Below are positions 43,421-53,400 of a stretch of DNA of 64,000 nt, in pieces (within the stretch, counting starts at the first letter, position 1; the number at the start of each line of letters is the position of its first letter). Position numbers and translations under genes: made by a program. The notes below the pieces were generated by a model. That model had not been told where the DNA came from, made no database searches, and saw nothing but the letters and a program-made list of their open reading frames with translations. The stretch lies in the NCBI GenBank assembly GCA_963723205.1, contig CAVRQC010000033.1, forward strand, positions 248,001 through 312,000, written 5' to 3'. The DNA comes from CAVQBP01 sp963723205 (GTDB lineage: Bacteria; Bacteroidota; Ignavibacteria; Ignavibacteriales; Ignavibacteriaceae).

Positions 43421-43947
43421 TAAATTACAATTTCCTGGAAGAAGCGATCAATCAAACGGTATAAGAAATCGATATAAATGAGCAGGGTGATCTGTCTAAA
43501 AATGATGACATGGGCAGGGAGATTTACTAGGCTCGACTGGGAAATATTGAGCCTGTTTTCACCAATACCGTTCGAATAAACATCCGGATTGATTTACTTA
43601 ACGGAGAAAAGTGAAGGTAAATGTATAGTGGCTGCTTTACTGCCTGGTGACATTTTTTGAAAACAGAATAAAGCAGAAGGGTGTACAACCAAGCGCAACG
43701 AACACACATTAAATGGATACGGCTGTTATTATTTGTCTTGTCAGCTCCGACTTTTTATAGTCAAATCGAGCTGGCACAACGAGTTATTGAATCAACCATT
43801 CAACGGTCTCCCTCCGATCTTAACTAAGATCTCTGAAGGAAGTCGAATGAACAAAATGCTACTCCCCAAATAAGCCTGAACAAATCACAGAATATTATTT
43901 TCTTCTACTCTATTGACTTTTTACTTATTAAATAGGTTATACTATTT
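43421..43947. other. Gene-free junction with decayed coding fragments
   Basis: This 527-base region lies between convergent genes. Several short frames read like protein fragments, for example N-D-D-M-G-R-E-I-Y ending in a stop near 43530 and the leader-like relic listed at 43711, but no intact gene exists. GATCTTAACTAAGATC near 43816-43831 is a perfect short palindrome. With GAAGGAAGTCGAATGA next to it, it resembles one arm of the palindromic elements at 9698 and 16708 (weak). Confidence 0.45.
43711..43827 (+). pseudogene. Relic of the N-terminus of an exported protein, possibly GH88/GH105
   Basis: The frame reads K-W-I-R-L-L-L-F-V-L-S-A-P-T-F-Y-S-Q, a good signal peptide, then E-L-A-Q-R-V-I-E-S-T-I-Q-R-S-P-S-D-L-N and a stop. 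The post-signal part resembles the start of GH88/GH105 barrels (L-A-x-R-M-x-x-S-x-M-x-R-x-P). There is no start codon and nothing after the stop. The family assignment is tentative. Confidence 0.4.
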
Positions 43948-44889
43948 TTATAATAATTTTTTTAACAATGTTTCTTTTATTTTAAACACTGTCCCGTGCC
44001 GCATTCCCTTGGGATATTCGAGACTATCAGACTTATCGGTCCAATTTATCAAATCATTTGACACAAGTAAACCATACTTCCCTAAACGGTATTTATCAAA
44101 ATACAAATGCCATTTACCTTTTATAAAAATTACAGTTGGACCCTCTGCCCAGTATTTCCCGGTTATTGGTTTTGATACCTTGTTATATGGACCCTCAACA
44201 TTTTGACTTCTTGCAATTCTAATATTCTTTTGTGTAATGAATGGTTTGTTTGTTTCATCTTTTAGAAACATTAAATATTCTGTCCCTGCCTTTATTATCG
44301 TTGCATCGATTACATTGAAATCTTGATCAAATAATATTTTAGTATCAGAAAATTTTTTAAAATCTTTTGTTGTTACATAATAAATTCTATGATTATATCC
44401 TTTTCCTGCTATTCCTCTATTATCTTGATCATCGGTTTCCGGAAATCTCCCGGGAATTGTGGTTGCCCAAAAAATCAAATATTGTTGTTTTAGTTCATCA
44501 TAGAATAATTCAGGAGCCCAGCAATTTTTTGCATCAGGTTCATGTTCCATAACAGGCATGTACTTTTGTTTTGACCAATGTACAAGATCTTTTGAACTGG
44601 CATATCCAATACCCTTTTCATTCCAGCTTACTGTCCATACAATACGAAACATACCGCCCGGACACGAAATAATACATGGATCACGCATTAGTTTATCTTT
44701 ACCAACTTGAGGCTTTAGAAACGATTTATCATTATTCAATGCAGTCCATTTAAGACCATTGTAGCTGTAAGCTAAATGAAGTCCATCTTTTCCATTGTTT
44801 TTAAAGTAGGAAAAAATATAAGTATCTCTTTCATTTGAATTACATCCTAATAAAAATATAATTATTAAGTAATAAGTTAATTTTTTCAT
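43948..44889 (-). CDS. GH43-like glycosidase, lipoprotein
   Basis: 313 residues from the ATG at 44889, which gives a clean lipoprotein signal ending F-L-L-G-C; the frame opens 22 codons earlier but those lack signal character. The five-bladed propeller has M-R-D-P-C-I (general base Asp), W-A-P-E-L-F-Y-D, V-I-D-A-T-I-I (Asp) and W-A-E-G-P-T-V (acid Glu candidate), and ends with R-H-G-T-V-F. These are clan GH-F (GH43-type) marks. It would remove arabinose, galactose or xylose from side chains in the periplasm. It is the last gene of the - strand block that starts with PL26, and converges on GH35. Confidence 0.75.
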   Translation of the reverse strand: MKKLTYYLIIIFLLGCNSNERDTYIFSYFKNNGKDGLHLAYSYNGLKWTALNNDKSFLKPQVGKDKLMRDPCIISCPGGMFRIVWTVSWNEKGIGYASSKDLVHWSKQKYMPVMEHEPDAKNCWAPELFYDELKQQYLIFWATTIPGRFPETDDQDNRGIAGKGYNHRIYYVTTKDFKKFSDTKILFDQDFNVIDATIIKAGTEYLMFLKDETNKPFITQKNIRIARSQNVEGPYNKVSKPITGKYWAEGPTVIFIKGKWHLYFDKYRLGKYGLLVSNDLINWTDKSDSLEYPKGMRHGTVFKIKETLLKKLL

Positions 44890-45060
44890 TAATCTTCTAC
44901 TTCTTTCAGTTACAGCATAACAACATGGTAAATAATCCGCCGCTAATAATAACAATTTTACTTATTAACGAAATTAGCCTTGGGTTTTAAATGCGTCATG
45001 TTAGCTCTTTATTTTGATCTATATTAGTAGAGTTTACCAATCAATAGTAAGAAATACATT

Positions 45061-46311
45061 TTACTGCATTTGACTCATTGCCTTTTTTAATTTGATCACT
45101 TCAACACCCGCATCTATCACAGCACCCAAACCGTGCTTTTCTTCCAATCGTGCCGGGCGATCATAATAGAAAGCCAGGTTGTCTTCAATGCCGGTACCGA
45201 CACAAATATTCTTCACCTGTCCATCGAGCTGTATTTCATGTTTTTTTAATCCTTCCCATCCCCTAAGAGCGACTGAACCATAGCGTTTATCAATCCATCC
45301 CTGGTTTACTGCTCTTGCAATAGAATAAACAAACATAGCTGAGCAGGATGTTTCGAGATAAGAATCATCTTTATCTAGTATTTGGTGCCATAAACCATCC
45401 GCACTTTGATATCTTGAAATACCAACAATCTGTCTATCCAGATCTTTAATCACATCTTCCCTTCCGGGATAGTCTTTGGGTAAAATGTTTAACAGATTTA
45501 CTTTTGCCATTATCACCCAGCCGTTAGCTCTGCCCCAATGCGCAACTCCGTTTAGTTTGAGATCGGTATAATAACAATGCCAGTACAATTTTTTATTTTC
45601 ATCCCAGAGATATTTTGAAAAGTTTTTTACTTGCAGTATAGCATCATCCCAGTATTTTTTGTCGCCTGAAAATTTTCCCATCCTTGCCAGGAAAGGAACA
45701 CTCATATATAAATCGTCAGCCCACAGTGTCATTTTGTGGGGGAAAGCTCGCACCAAAGTTCCATCCGCCAGACGCGAACGTTCTTTCGTTATATGATTTG
45801 CTGCTTTTTCTATATATTCCTTATAGTCATCACGTTTGACTGTATTGTAAACATCAATCATGCTTGCGCCCATAGCACCGAAATCATCCAGTTCCTCCAT
45901 TGTCCACAGCTGCCCGAAGGGAAAAAGATAATGAGGACCATCTTTCTTGGGGTTGTATCGCGTCTGAAAATATTTGTAATTATCCATCCCAAACGCAATT
46001 TGAGCAGCGGCGTAATTAGAGTATTTCTTGTCACCCAGAAAATTCGACAAATCAATTAATGCCATGTTTAATACACCATCTGTATAATGCCATTCTCCGA
46101 AAGGAGTTGTGAATTTAACTTTCGCTCCCTCCGGGATATCTTTTGTAGATTTATAAACTTTCCCGGTATTAACATCAGTAAAGCTAAGTTCGCCGTGTTC
46201 AAGAATGTAATCTGCAACTCTCTTTACAATCATTTCATCAACCTTGGTGTTTTGTGCGTATGTAATTGCAGTTAAAAAAAAGACTAATATAAAAATTATT
46301 GTTTGTTTCAC
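45061..46311 (-). CDS. GH105 unsaturated rhamnogalacturonyl hydrolase, exported (second copy)
   Basis: 416 residues from a GTG with AAAGGAG about nine bases upstream. The signal peptide ends I-T-Y-A-Q. The (alpha/alpha)6-barrel motifs are E-L-D-D-F-G-A-M-G-A-S, W-A-D-D-L-Y-M (Asp199/Asp200), G-V-A-H-W-G-R-A-N-G-W, G-L-W-H-Q-I-L-D and N-I-C-V-G-T-G. It is clearly paralogous to the enzyme at 14077, sharing even the K-V-Y-K-S-T-K-D opening. It hydrolyses unsaturated galacturonyl-rhamnose products of PL11/PL26 in the periplasm. It sits 38 bases downstream of the PL22-like gene on the same strand. Confidence 0.9.
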   Translation of the reverse strand: MKQTIIFILVFFLTAITYAQNTKVDEMIVKRVADYILEHGELSFTDVNTGKVYKSTKDIPEGAKVKFTTPFGEWHYTDGVLNMALIDLSNFLGDKKYSNYAAAQIAFGMDNYKYFQTRYNPKKDGPHYLFPFGQLWTMEELDDFGAMGASMIDVYNTVKRDDYKEYIEKAANHITKERSRLADGTLVRAFPHKMTLWADDLYMSVPFLARMGKFSGDKKYWDDAILQVKNFSKYLWDENKKLYWHCYYTDLKLNGVAHWGRANGWVIMAKVNLLNILPKDYPGREDVIKDLDRQIVGISRYQSADGLWHQILDKDDSYLETSCSAMFVYSIARAVNQGWIDKRYGSVALRGWEGLKKHEIQLDGQVKNICVGTGIEDNLAFYYDRPARLEEKHGLGAVIDAGVEVIKLKKAMSQMQ

Positions 46312-46349
46312 TGCTTTTTACTCCTTTAATATTTAAATATAATGTTAGA

Positions 46350-47702
46350 TCAATTGTACTTTCGGTTCAGCCACTCTTTTGGAACAGGGATGATACAAAT
46401 ATTCATAGATCTTCCATCTTTTGAAAGCATCGCCGATTGAATTTCGATTTCTGTACCGTCAGGTTTAAATGTTGGGTGAGGATGATCCTGCGCAGTTTGT
46501 TTGTGCCCCGCAGATAGTAGCATCATTTCATGGGTGTGTCGGTCGATTAAATAAATTTCCCTCTTAAAATTATCTCCTGCTACAAATCGTCCATCCGGAG
46601 AACCTGTTACATGCCAGAAACCGCTGCCGTAAGGTATTTGCCCGGCAATAGTCATTTCTCTTGTTTTAATATTAACAATAGCAAGACCTGTTGGTTTTTC
46701 ACGGGTTCCTGATGGTCCCCAATCTGCTTCCTGACCAGGATTAGCGCCATGTACATTAGTACCGGCGGGAACAATTTCGGATGTCCCGGGAATTTTTCGA
46801 TGTCCCATAATAGCAAAAGCAACTTCATCGGGGGTTATTACAACTTCGTGTGTTACCCACTCATAAGGAGATTCAGGATAAAGTGGTCTCAAGCCGGTGC
46901 CATCTGAATTTACTATCCAGGTACGCTGTGGGGATTTCCCGCCGGTTTCCCAGCAAAAAACAATTTGACCTGGCACCCAAGGATTGCTCTGAATATGCCC
47001 AATCTGGAAGCCAACAGAAACAACATATTTTATTTCCCCGGTTTGAATATTCATCCCAGCGATACCGCCAGGTCCCGCACCCATATTACGCGGTCCGAAG
47101 TTATCTTCAATTTTAGTACCTTCAGGAAGGTGCTTCATCGCCTCGTCTTTACCCACTCGAAACCAGATCCATTGCTCGTCTGCATCTAATGCCATATCGG
47201 CGTTTGCTCTAAACTCGGCAGGTATTGTTCCGCATATTCGCTGATATTCTGATTCATCTTTCAAAGTGCTAGCTTTACTCTCGGCAAATAATTTTGCTAA
47301 ATTGACTTCAACAATCTTTCGTGGGCCCTTCCTTTCTGACGGCATCTTCATATAATATAACTTCATTGATTTCCGGGCAACGCAAAGCGTTCCTATATAA
47401 CCTTCTTCGGTAACCTGGACTATTTCACCAGATTTTTCATTTACTGCCATAGCTTCATTTTTTACCCTGTCGGATCTGAAGACAATCCACTTACCGTCTG
47501 AAGTCCATTGATTGTGCGTCGGATATATTTTGGAATCACCTGCGGGTTTGCTTGTTAAGAATATTAATTTAACACCGGTTATTGGATCGGTTACAACCTT
47601 TCGCTCAGAAGGAAAACGAGTACCAATTTGAGCTTTTATTGTAGAACAAATCAAAACAACCATTATCCCCACTATTAACAACATCATGCTATTTATTTTC
47701 AT
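46350..47702 (-). CDS. PL22-like/oligogalacturonate lyase-type propeller, exported
   Basis: 450 residues from the ATG at 47702 (a TTG two codons earlier is less likely). The signal peptide ends T-I-K-A-Q. The propeller carries repeated D-G-K-W-I-V-F-R-S-D and S-P-D-G-R-F-V-A-G-D blades. Histidines fall at places used for metal binding in oligogalacturonate lyases: G-H-I-Q-S-N-P-W, W-V-T-H-E-V, F-W-H-V-T-G-S and D-H-P-H-P-T-F. It differs strongly from the PL22 lipoprotein at 15426 and lacks its H-E-G-P-W motif (here C-W-E-T-G-G), so it may prefer an RG oligosaccharide or be a related lyase family. It is part of the - strand block. Confidence 0.65.
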   Translation of the reverse strand: MKINSMMLLIVGIMVVLICSTIKAQIGTRFPSERKVVTDPITGVKLIFLTSKPAGDSKIYPTHNQWTSDGKWIVFRSDRVKNEAMAVNEKSGEIVQVTEEGYIGTLCVARKSMKLYYMKMPSERKGPRKIVEVNLAKLFAESKASTLKDESEYQRICGTIPAEFRANADMALDADEQWIWFRVGKDEAMKHLPEGTKIEDNFGPRNMGAGPGGIAGMNIQTGEIKYVVSVGFQIGHIQSNPWVPGQIVFCWETGGKSPQRTWIVNSDGTGLRPLYPESPYEWVTHEVVITPDEVAFAIMGHRKIPGTSEIVPAGTNVHGANPGQEADWGPSGTREKPTGLAIVNIKTREMTIAGQIPYGSGFWHVTGSPDGRFVAGDNFKREIYLIDRHTHEMMLLSAGHKQTAQDHPHPTFKPDGTEIEIQSAMLSKDGRSMNICIIPVPKEWLNRKYN

Positions 47703-47801
47703 TTTCAATCTATTCTTTTGAGTTTGATTTATACATTTCTGTAAATGTTCTTATCTAATTAAGAATATCTATTTATATGCTTAATTTTTTGTTCCTTCAA
47801 T

Positions 47802-48875
47802 CTATTTCACAGCTACATCCCAAACTTTGGAACGGCGCGATTTTCCAGCCGGGCCTTCTACCCAAAGCACGACAACATATTTTCCGGCTTCTTTATATTG
47901 ATGAATCGGATTTTGTTCCACTGAAGTTGTTCCATCTCCAAAATCCCACTTCCATGAATTTATTTTTCCTTCAGATTGATCGATAAACGCTATCATCCGC
48001 CGATTCATATCGACTACCTTAAACGACCAGTTTGCTTCGATTGGTTTCTTGAACCGGTCATCCAACGGCATCAATTTAAATGGCAAAAGGTATGAAGCAT
48101 TTCCATACATGGAGTGCTCTTTGGACAGGTTCCAAAAGCCATTGTCATTTTTATTATTTACATCGTCGTAATCAATAACTGCCCAACACAAACCAATATT
48201 TTTGTTTTCAGTTAGAATAGACTTCACTGCACGCGACGGATCATTACCTGCATAATCAAACGGCGTGATCCAAAACTCCAGTGTTAATTTCCCGGATTCG
48301 CACGGTTTGAAATTATATTTACAAGCCGAATTGGCATACGGTAAATCTTTGATCCAGGGCTGGCTGCCCCATACCAAAGTCCAATCCTTTCCTTCTGCAG
48401 GAGTAAATATATGGTAATTCTGTACCTGCACACCATGAAACGAAAAGTATGCATCCATAATACTCAAACTCTTATTGGGATGAAAACGATCTATAAACGG
48501 TCCGCCCGATTGATCGCCATCAACTACTAATTCGAAAGTATCGTTATGCAGACCGGGCAATGAGAAATCCCAATAGTTATCATAAGCTTCATATAGAAAA
48601 TACAAGCGATTCATGCCTTTCACCCAGCCCACTTTTACCTTTACATCGAGATTTTTTGGGTCAGCTTTCTTGTGTTTACCACTGTCGTCCCATAACTGAT
48701 CCATACCAATTGTAAAACTGCCGGGAACAATATTCCAATCGTCACCATTTCCGTCAATCCGCGGAATTTGATCGGCAGGGAACTGAAAGATTTTATAGCT
48801 GCTTTTTTCCTGTGCCCAGGAATTCCGAATTATAATGAGTAAAAAGACAACATAAACAACTTGCTTAACTTTCAT
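47802..48875 (-). CDS. Exported sugar-binding-like protein with C-terminal PKD domain
   Basis: 357 residues with a signal peptide ending N-S-W-A-Q. Residues about 30-265 look like a CBM9/DOMON-type beta-sandwich (I-P-R-I-D-G-N-G-D-D-W, V-K-V-G-W, D-T-F-E-L-V-V-D-G-D). The last 80 or so residues are a PKD domain (W-K-W-D-F-G-D-G-T-T-S ... H-Q-Y-K-E-A-G-K-Y). No catalytic residues were recognised. It may bind substrate or products for its GH28/PL26 neighbours (inference). It lies 65 bases downstream of GH28 in the same direction. Confidence 0.65.
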   Translation of the reverse strand: MKVKQVVYVVFLLIIIRNSWAQEKSSYKIFQFPADQIPRIDGNGDDWNIVPGSFTIGMDQLWDDSGKHKKADPKNLDVKVKVGWVKGMNRLYFLYEAYDNYWDFSLPGLHNDTFELVVDGDQSGGPFIDRFHPNKSLSIMDAYFSFHGVQVQNYHIFTPAEGKDWTLVWGSQPWIKDLPYANSACKYNFKPCESGKLTLEFWITPFDYAGNDPSRAVKSILTENKNIGLCWAVIDYDDVNNKNDNGFWNLSKEHSMYGNASYLLPFKLMPLDDRFKKPIEANWSFKVVDMNRRMIAFIDQSEGKINSWKWDFGDGTTSVEQNPIHQYKEAGKYVVVLWVEGPAGKSRRSKVWDVAVK

Positions 48876-48940
48876 TTTATTTTTTCATTTTTAGTTGTAA
48901 GGTAGTATCATTGATTTTCAAATGATACATCCGAATCATA

Positions 48941-50344
48941 CTAGTTTTCGGTTACGACAACAGCTTTATCACGATCGGGATGAGCAGCTTCTCCCTCGAA
49001 GCCTTCAATTTTAAGATCGGTAACATCATGCGCTAGTATGGCATTTGTAAAATAATCAGGTACGTTATCGCCCCAGTTTACACTGCAATTCTTAAGCATC
49101 ACTTGATCGCTGAAACAAATAAAAATACCGGGATTGTCATGCGGCTCAATACCTTCATAGACTTTTGTAGGACGATTATCAAAAAGATTGCCCGGATAGT
49201 TTGTCCAACGGTTCAAGGTAACATTCACATTTTCAAAACGTACATTACTTATCCGACTTTCTTTGGTGCCGTTAATTCGCACACTGTTTTCAGATGTCCC
49301 GTTAACATTTTCAACCAAAATATTGTGAATGGTACCAATCTTAGTATCATGTGTTCTTGGAATAGCCGTAAAAGAAATAGCTTCTCCGCGTCCCCACCAT
49401 GGTGCGGAATGGTAACGCGATTTAAACGTGATATCCCGGAATACAACATTGTACACATCACCTTCATCTCTAAGCTGGATGGTTAAACCCCGGCAGCTTG
49501 TTTTAATTGTACAACGTTCGAACACTATGTTGTAAATATCCTGTGTGGTTTCCGTACCAATCTTCAATCCCGAATCCTGCGTTTCCAATACGCAGTCGTG
49601 TACATTAATGTTTGTCGACGGGCCATAATCTTTTTTCTGCCTGGTTGCTTTTACCACTATGGCATCATCGCCGCAGCTGATCTCGCAATTTCTTATTTCT
49701 ACATTCCGGCAATGATCCGGGTCAATGCCATCACAATTGGGCACATCCAGGTTGTTATGAATTTTGATACCGTCTATCAAAACATTCTCACAGCCCAACA
49801 GGTGCAAACTCCACAGAGGAGCCTTGTTGATTGTAATATTCAATACCTTCAAATCAGAACATTTGGTCAGAACGAATAACCTGGGGCGCCATTTTTTAGG
49901 TATCCACCACTCGTTTGGCTTATCATAGTGCGACATAAATTCCAGTGCCCTGCCATTAATACTTCCGGTTCCGGAAATGCTTAGTTCATGGCTACCGTTG
50001 GCAACAACAGCAGCTTCTCCCGAGTAATCATTCTTATTAGTGCTGACCAATAATTCAGCATCGCCCTGTAAATGAAAATCAATGCCGCTTTTTAGTTCCA
50101 GTGTTCCAATCAAATATTTGTGTCCGGCTGGCACAAAAATCCTGGCACCATTGCCTGTTTTGGCAGCTTCATTAATAGCTTTTTGAATAGCATCGGTATC
50201 CAGTGTTGTACCGTCACCAGCAGCTCCATATTTTAGCACATTAAAAACAGGAACGGTTGATTGGATACTCTGACCAAACGTAAATACCGGTACAACGAGA
50301 AGAAGCCCAAAGAAAAATATCATTGAATACTTAATTTTTCTCAT
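48941..50344 (-). CDS. GH28 polygalacturonase/rhamnogalacturonan hydrolase, exported
   Basis: 467 residues with a signal peptide ending F-T-F-G-Q. It is a right-handed beta-helix with GH28 motifs: V-L-K-Y-G-A-A-G-D-G at the start, N-C-D-G-I-D-P-D (Asp205), C-G-D-D-A-I-V (Asp226/Asp227) and R-G-L-T-I-Q. The usual G-H-G motif reads D-S-G-L-K-I-G, so the conserved histidine is replaced, as occurs in some non-classical GH28 enzymes. It should hydrolyse galacturonate-containing chains; with PL26 next to it, RG-I or unsaturated RG oligomers are likely. The length is usual for the family. Confidence 0.88.
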   Translation of the reverse strand: MRKIKYSMIFFFGLLLVVPVFTFGQSIQSTVPVFNVLKYGAAGDGTTLDTDAIQKAINEAAKTGNGARIFVPAGHKYLIGTLELKSGIDFHLQGDAELLVSTNKNDYSGEAAVVANGSHELSISGTGSINGRALEFMSHYDKPNEWWIPKKWRPRLFVLTKCSDLKVLNITINKAPLWSLHLLGCENVLIDGIKIHNNLDVPNCDGIDPDHCRNVEIRNCEISCGDDAIVVKATRQKKDYGPSTNINVHDCVLETQDSGLKIGTETTQDIYNIVFERCTIKTSCRGLTIQLRDEGDVYNVVFRDITFKSRYHSAPWWGRGEAISFTAIPRTHDTKIGTIHNILVENVNGTSENSVRINGTKESRISNVRFENVNVTLNRWTNYPGNLFDNRPTKVYEGIEPHDNPGIFICFSDQVMLKNCSVNWGDNVPDYFTNAILAHDVTDLKIEGFEGEAAHPDRDKAVVVTEN

Positions 50345-50468
50345 ATTAGAATATCTATATTTTATTATTTTATAAGTACAGCAAGTTAGAACTCAAAAAG
50401 TAAAAAACTAAGCATAGAGCAAAAGGTTTAGCATTGCATTACGCTCTGCTCTTTGCGTAATAAATATT

Positions 50469-53400
50469 TCATTTCAAACTATACACTTTAAAATCATTAA
50501 TTTCTTGATGCGACTTCACAGTTCGAAAACCAAAATAACCTTCGGTCAAAGGTTCATCATCTGTAAATGAAAAATATTGCTCACCATCTACGAAAACTTT
50601 TGTTGTTCCGTTGTAGACTATAATCTGAATAAAATAAGTTTTGTTGGGTTGAAGCAAATGTTGTTTATCCTGAAGATCAATTAAAAGTTTGCGTTCCCCA
50701 TCGCCCAGGTATTTTCGGAAACGAGTAGTAGTGTTGATATTGCCGCCAATGCCCGCGTAATAAAGCAGGAGTGAATCATATTCCGAAAAAGTACCACTTC
50801 GCGTAAATACGTTCTCCATACGGGGATCGGTTGCCATCCAGAATTGATTGAGATCCGATAAGCGGTCGTTGTGACCATTGTTCATTATCACTTTTCGTTT
50901 GTACTCAATAAGAATATTTCCGGACAGCCTTTTATTGAACCAAACAGTGGCACCATGATCAACATCAATTATTAGTTTTCCACTTTTAGTTTCAACTTTT
51001 GAATATGGCGAGCTGGGTGTTTCAACTACCCAATTTTTTAAGCCCTGATCAAAATTATCTCGATAAAGCAACTTACTTTTTTGATGTTGATTAATTGAGC
51101 CGCCTTCATTGCTTTGATTATTTGCTGCATTCTGAAACTGAGGATTGTTTTCTGGAAGCTGATCTCCAACCAACTGCAACAACTCAATAGCATTTAAGCA
51201 CCACTGTGCAGTATTGTTAGTTGAAACCCCTCCAACCTCGTATATTGGCTGCAGACTTTGAATTCCATTAAATTTTTTCATTGTAAAATCGGTATGATAA
51301 TATCTGGGTCTGGAGTTAAGAAATTCATCCCAAGCTCTTTTTGCATAAGCTGTATCACCTGTTACTTTTGCATAATAGGCAGGAAGCCGCGCATACCATG
51401 AACCGGGTATACCCAATTCAATGTCTCTACCGAATTCTTTTTCGACTTCTTTTTTAGGACCTCCGTATAATTTACAGAACTGTAGCCAGAGTTTGTCCCA
51501 TTTTTTATTATGAAGAAGGGGGGTCAATTCGAAAGCCACTTCCGGTCCACCCATTAATACGGAAAGGTGCGAGTAGCCAATATCATCCTTACCCAGCTGA
51601 AATACTTTATAGGTTTCAGGATTGTATCCAAAAGCGGCTTCTTTACCGGAGAAAAATCCATAAGGCATTTTATAAAAACTATTAACACCAACCATGATCC
51701 GATCGCGGTAACTTGTATCGCCAGTACGTTCCCACTCAGTCATCCAGTCGCCAACCAAAGCAAACCAATCGGGACCAACACGAATGTGTGTTGGGTATTT
51801 GCTTTTTTTCAAGATCAAACGCAGCGGATCAATTTTACCAATTGCTTTATTAGAAGCATCTGCAACAGCATGCATTAAATCACCGGTGCGTTCATCCGTT
51901 GTCAGATAATAATAGAAACGACCAAGAGCAGCTTGTGAAATACGAACTTCCTTAGCACCACCTCCCCAGTGAATAACATTATGACGGGAACCAAGTCCTT
52001 TGAAACGCCCCAGATGATAGACATCCACTTCCTCACTATGGCGAGTCATCGCTTCAGCCATGCGGAAAACATCCTCGTTCCCTGTTCGTAAATAACTATA
52101 CCACAACCACATTGGAGGCATTAATTCTGTGTTGTCCCAGGCAAAACCTCCCATGTCATATTTCCAGGTGTGCCTATCACGATCGTAACTATGACGTATA
52201 TCTCCGTAATTCCAGAAACCATACCAATACCGCTGCTCCACTTCCAAATGATAGTATTTAAAAGCTTTATCAAGTTGATCTTCTATCCAGCGTTTTCCTT
52301 TTGTACTATAATCAGGTAAACTCCAAACTCCAAAAACCGGAATGCTATGAATATATTCAGGAGAAGTTATAAGCAAAGCTGGTTGATTCCCTTGCTGTGA
52401 AATTTTTCTTAAAGTATTATAAGAAGGTACCTTGTTAGAGATATACAACGTTATTTCCGATGTGCGTCCAACACCGGTTGCAGTACTGAATCCAGGTTGA
52501 ACATCTTCGTAACTAGCTATAAGATTATGCCCCCAGGCAAGAGTATCGTAATGACGCATGTCCATTTCTCCAGCATCCGGTGACCAAAGCCAGGCTTTTA
52601 GTCGAGCAGTATCCTTTTTAACATCGCAGATTTCCAGCTCCGAAGGAAAAGATTGCCAGAAATTACGAACACATACTGCCAAGCCGCCAGACACATCACC
52701 AATAAAAGCCATCCCATCGGAACGTTTTCCATACCCAGCATCAATCCAGGTACTTTTATTGTTTGTTCTTTTCCGTACTCTAAATCCATCAGCGTTCAAT
52801 TGAACCAGTTTGAAATCGTTCCATGAGGCCCATTGATCAATTAGAAATTGTTGCTGTTTAGAGAAAGTTTCACGCTCGGCAATGCGCTCGCCGGTAAGCT
52901 GTTTTGCATACAGATCTTCTCTAAAATCAAGTGGTCTCCTTCCATTGAGAGGTTCACATGGTTCGTCCCATAGTCTGTCTTTGTCTCCCGAAAAACGAAT
53001 ATGCCGGTTGTACAACTGCTCATCCAAAGGAACGTCAAATACTAATCCCAAACCACGGATAAAATCCTTTTGCTGATCGCCATCATAAATAATTGTATGC
53101 ACCATGCGAATTGACTGCTGTCCAGCGTAAAAATAGAACCTGACAATGAACGGCAGCCAACTCCGACTTCCCGATTCCAATACATGCCTGCCTTCAATTT
53201 TAACTACTGCCCTTACTGGTCCGTTTTGTTCAATCGTTACTTTATTTATATTACCAATAAATTTTTCTTTGACAGGCTGAGCACCAACTTCCCGGTTTGG
53301 ACCATTCTGCAGAATACAAACCAACCTTCCGCCTGTTGAAATTACCTTTCCATCCATTTTAATAAAACGAATGAGCTGTATGCCGTGTTTGGGAATATCA

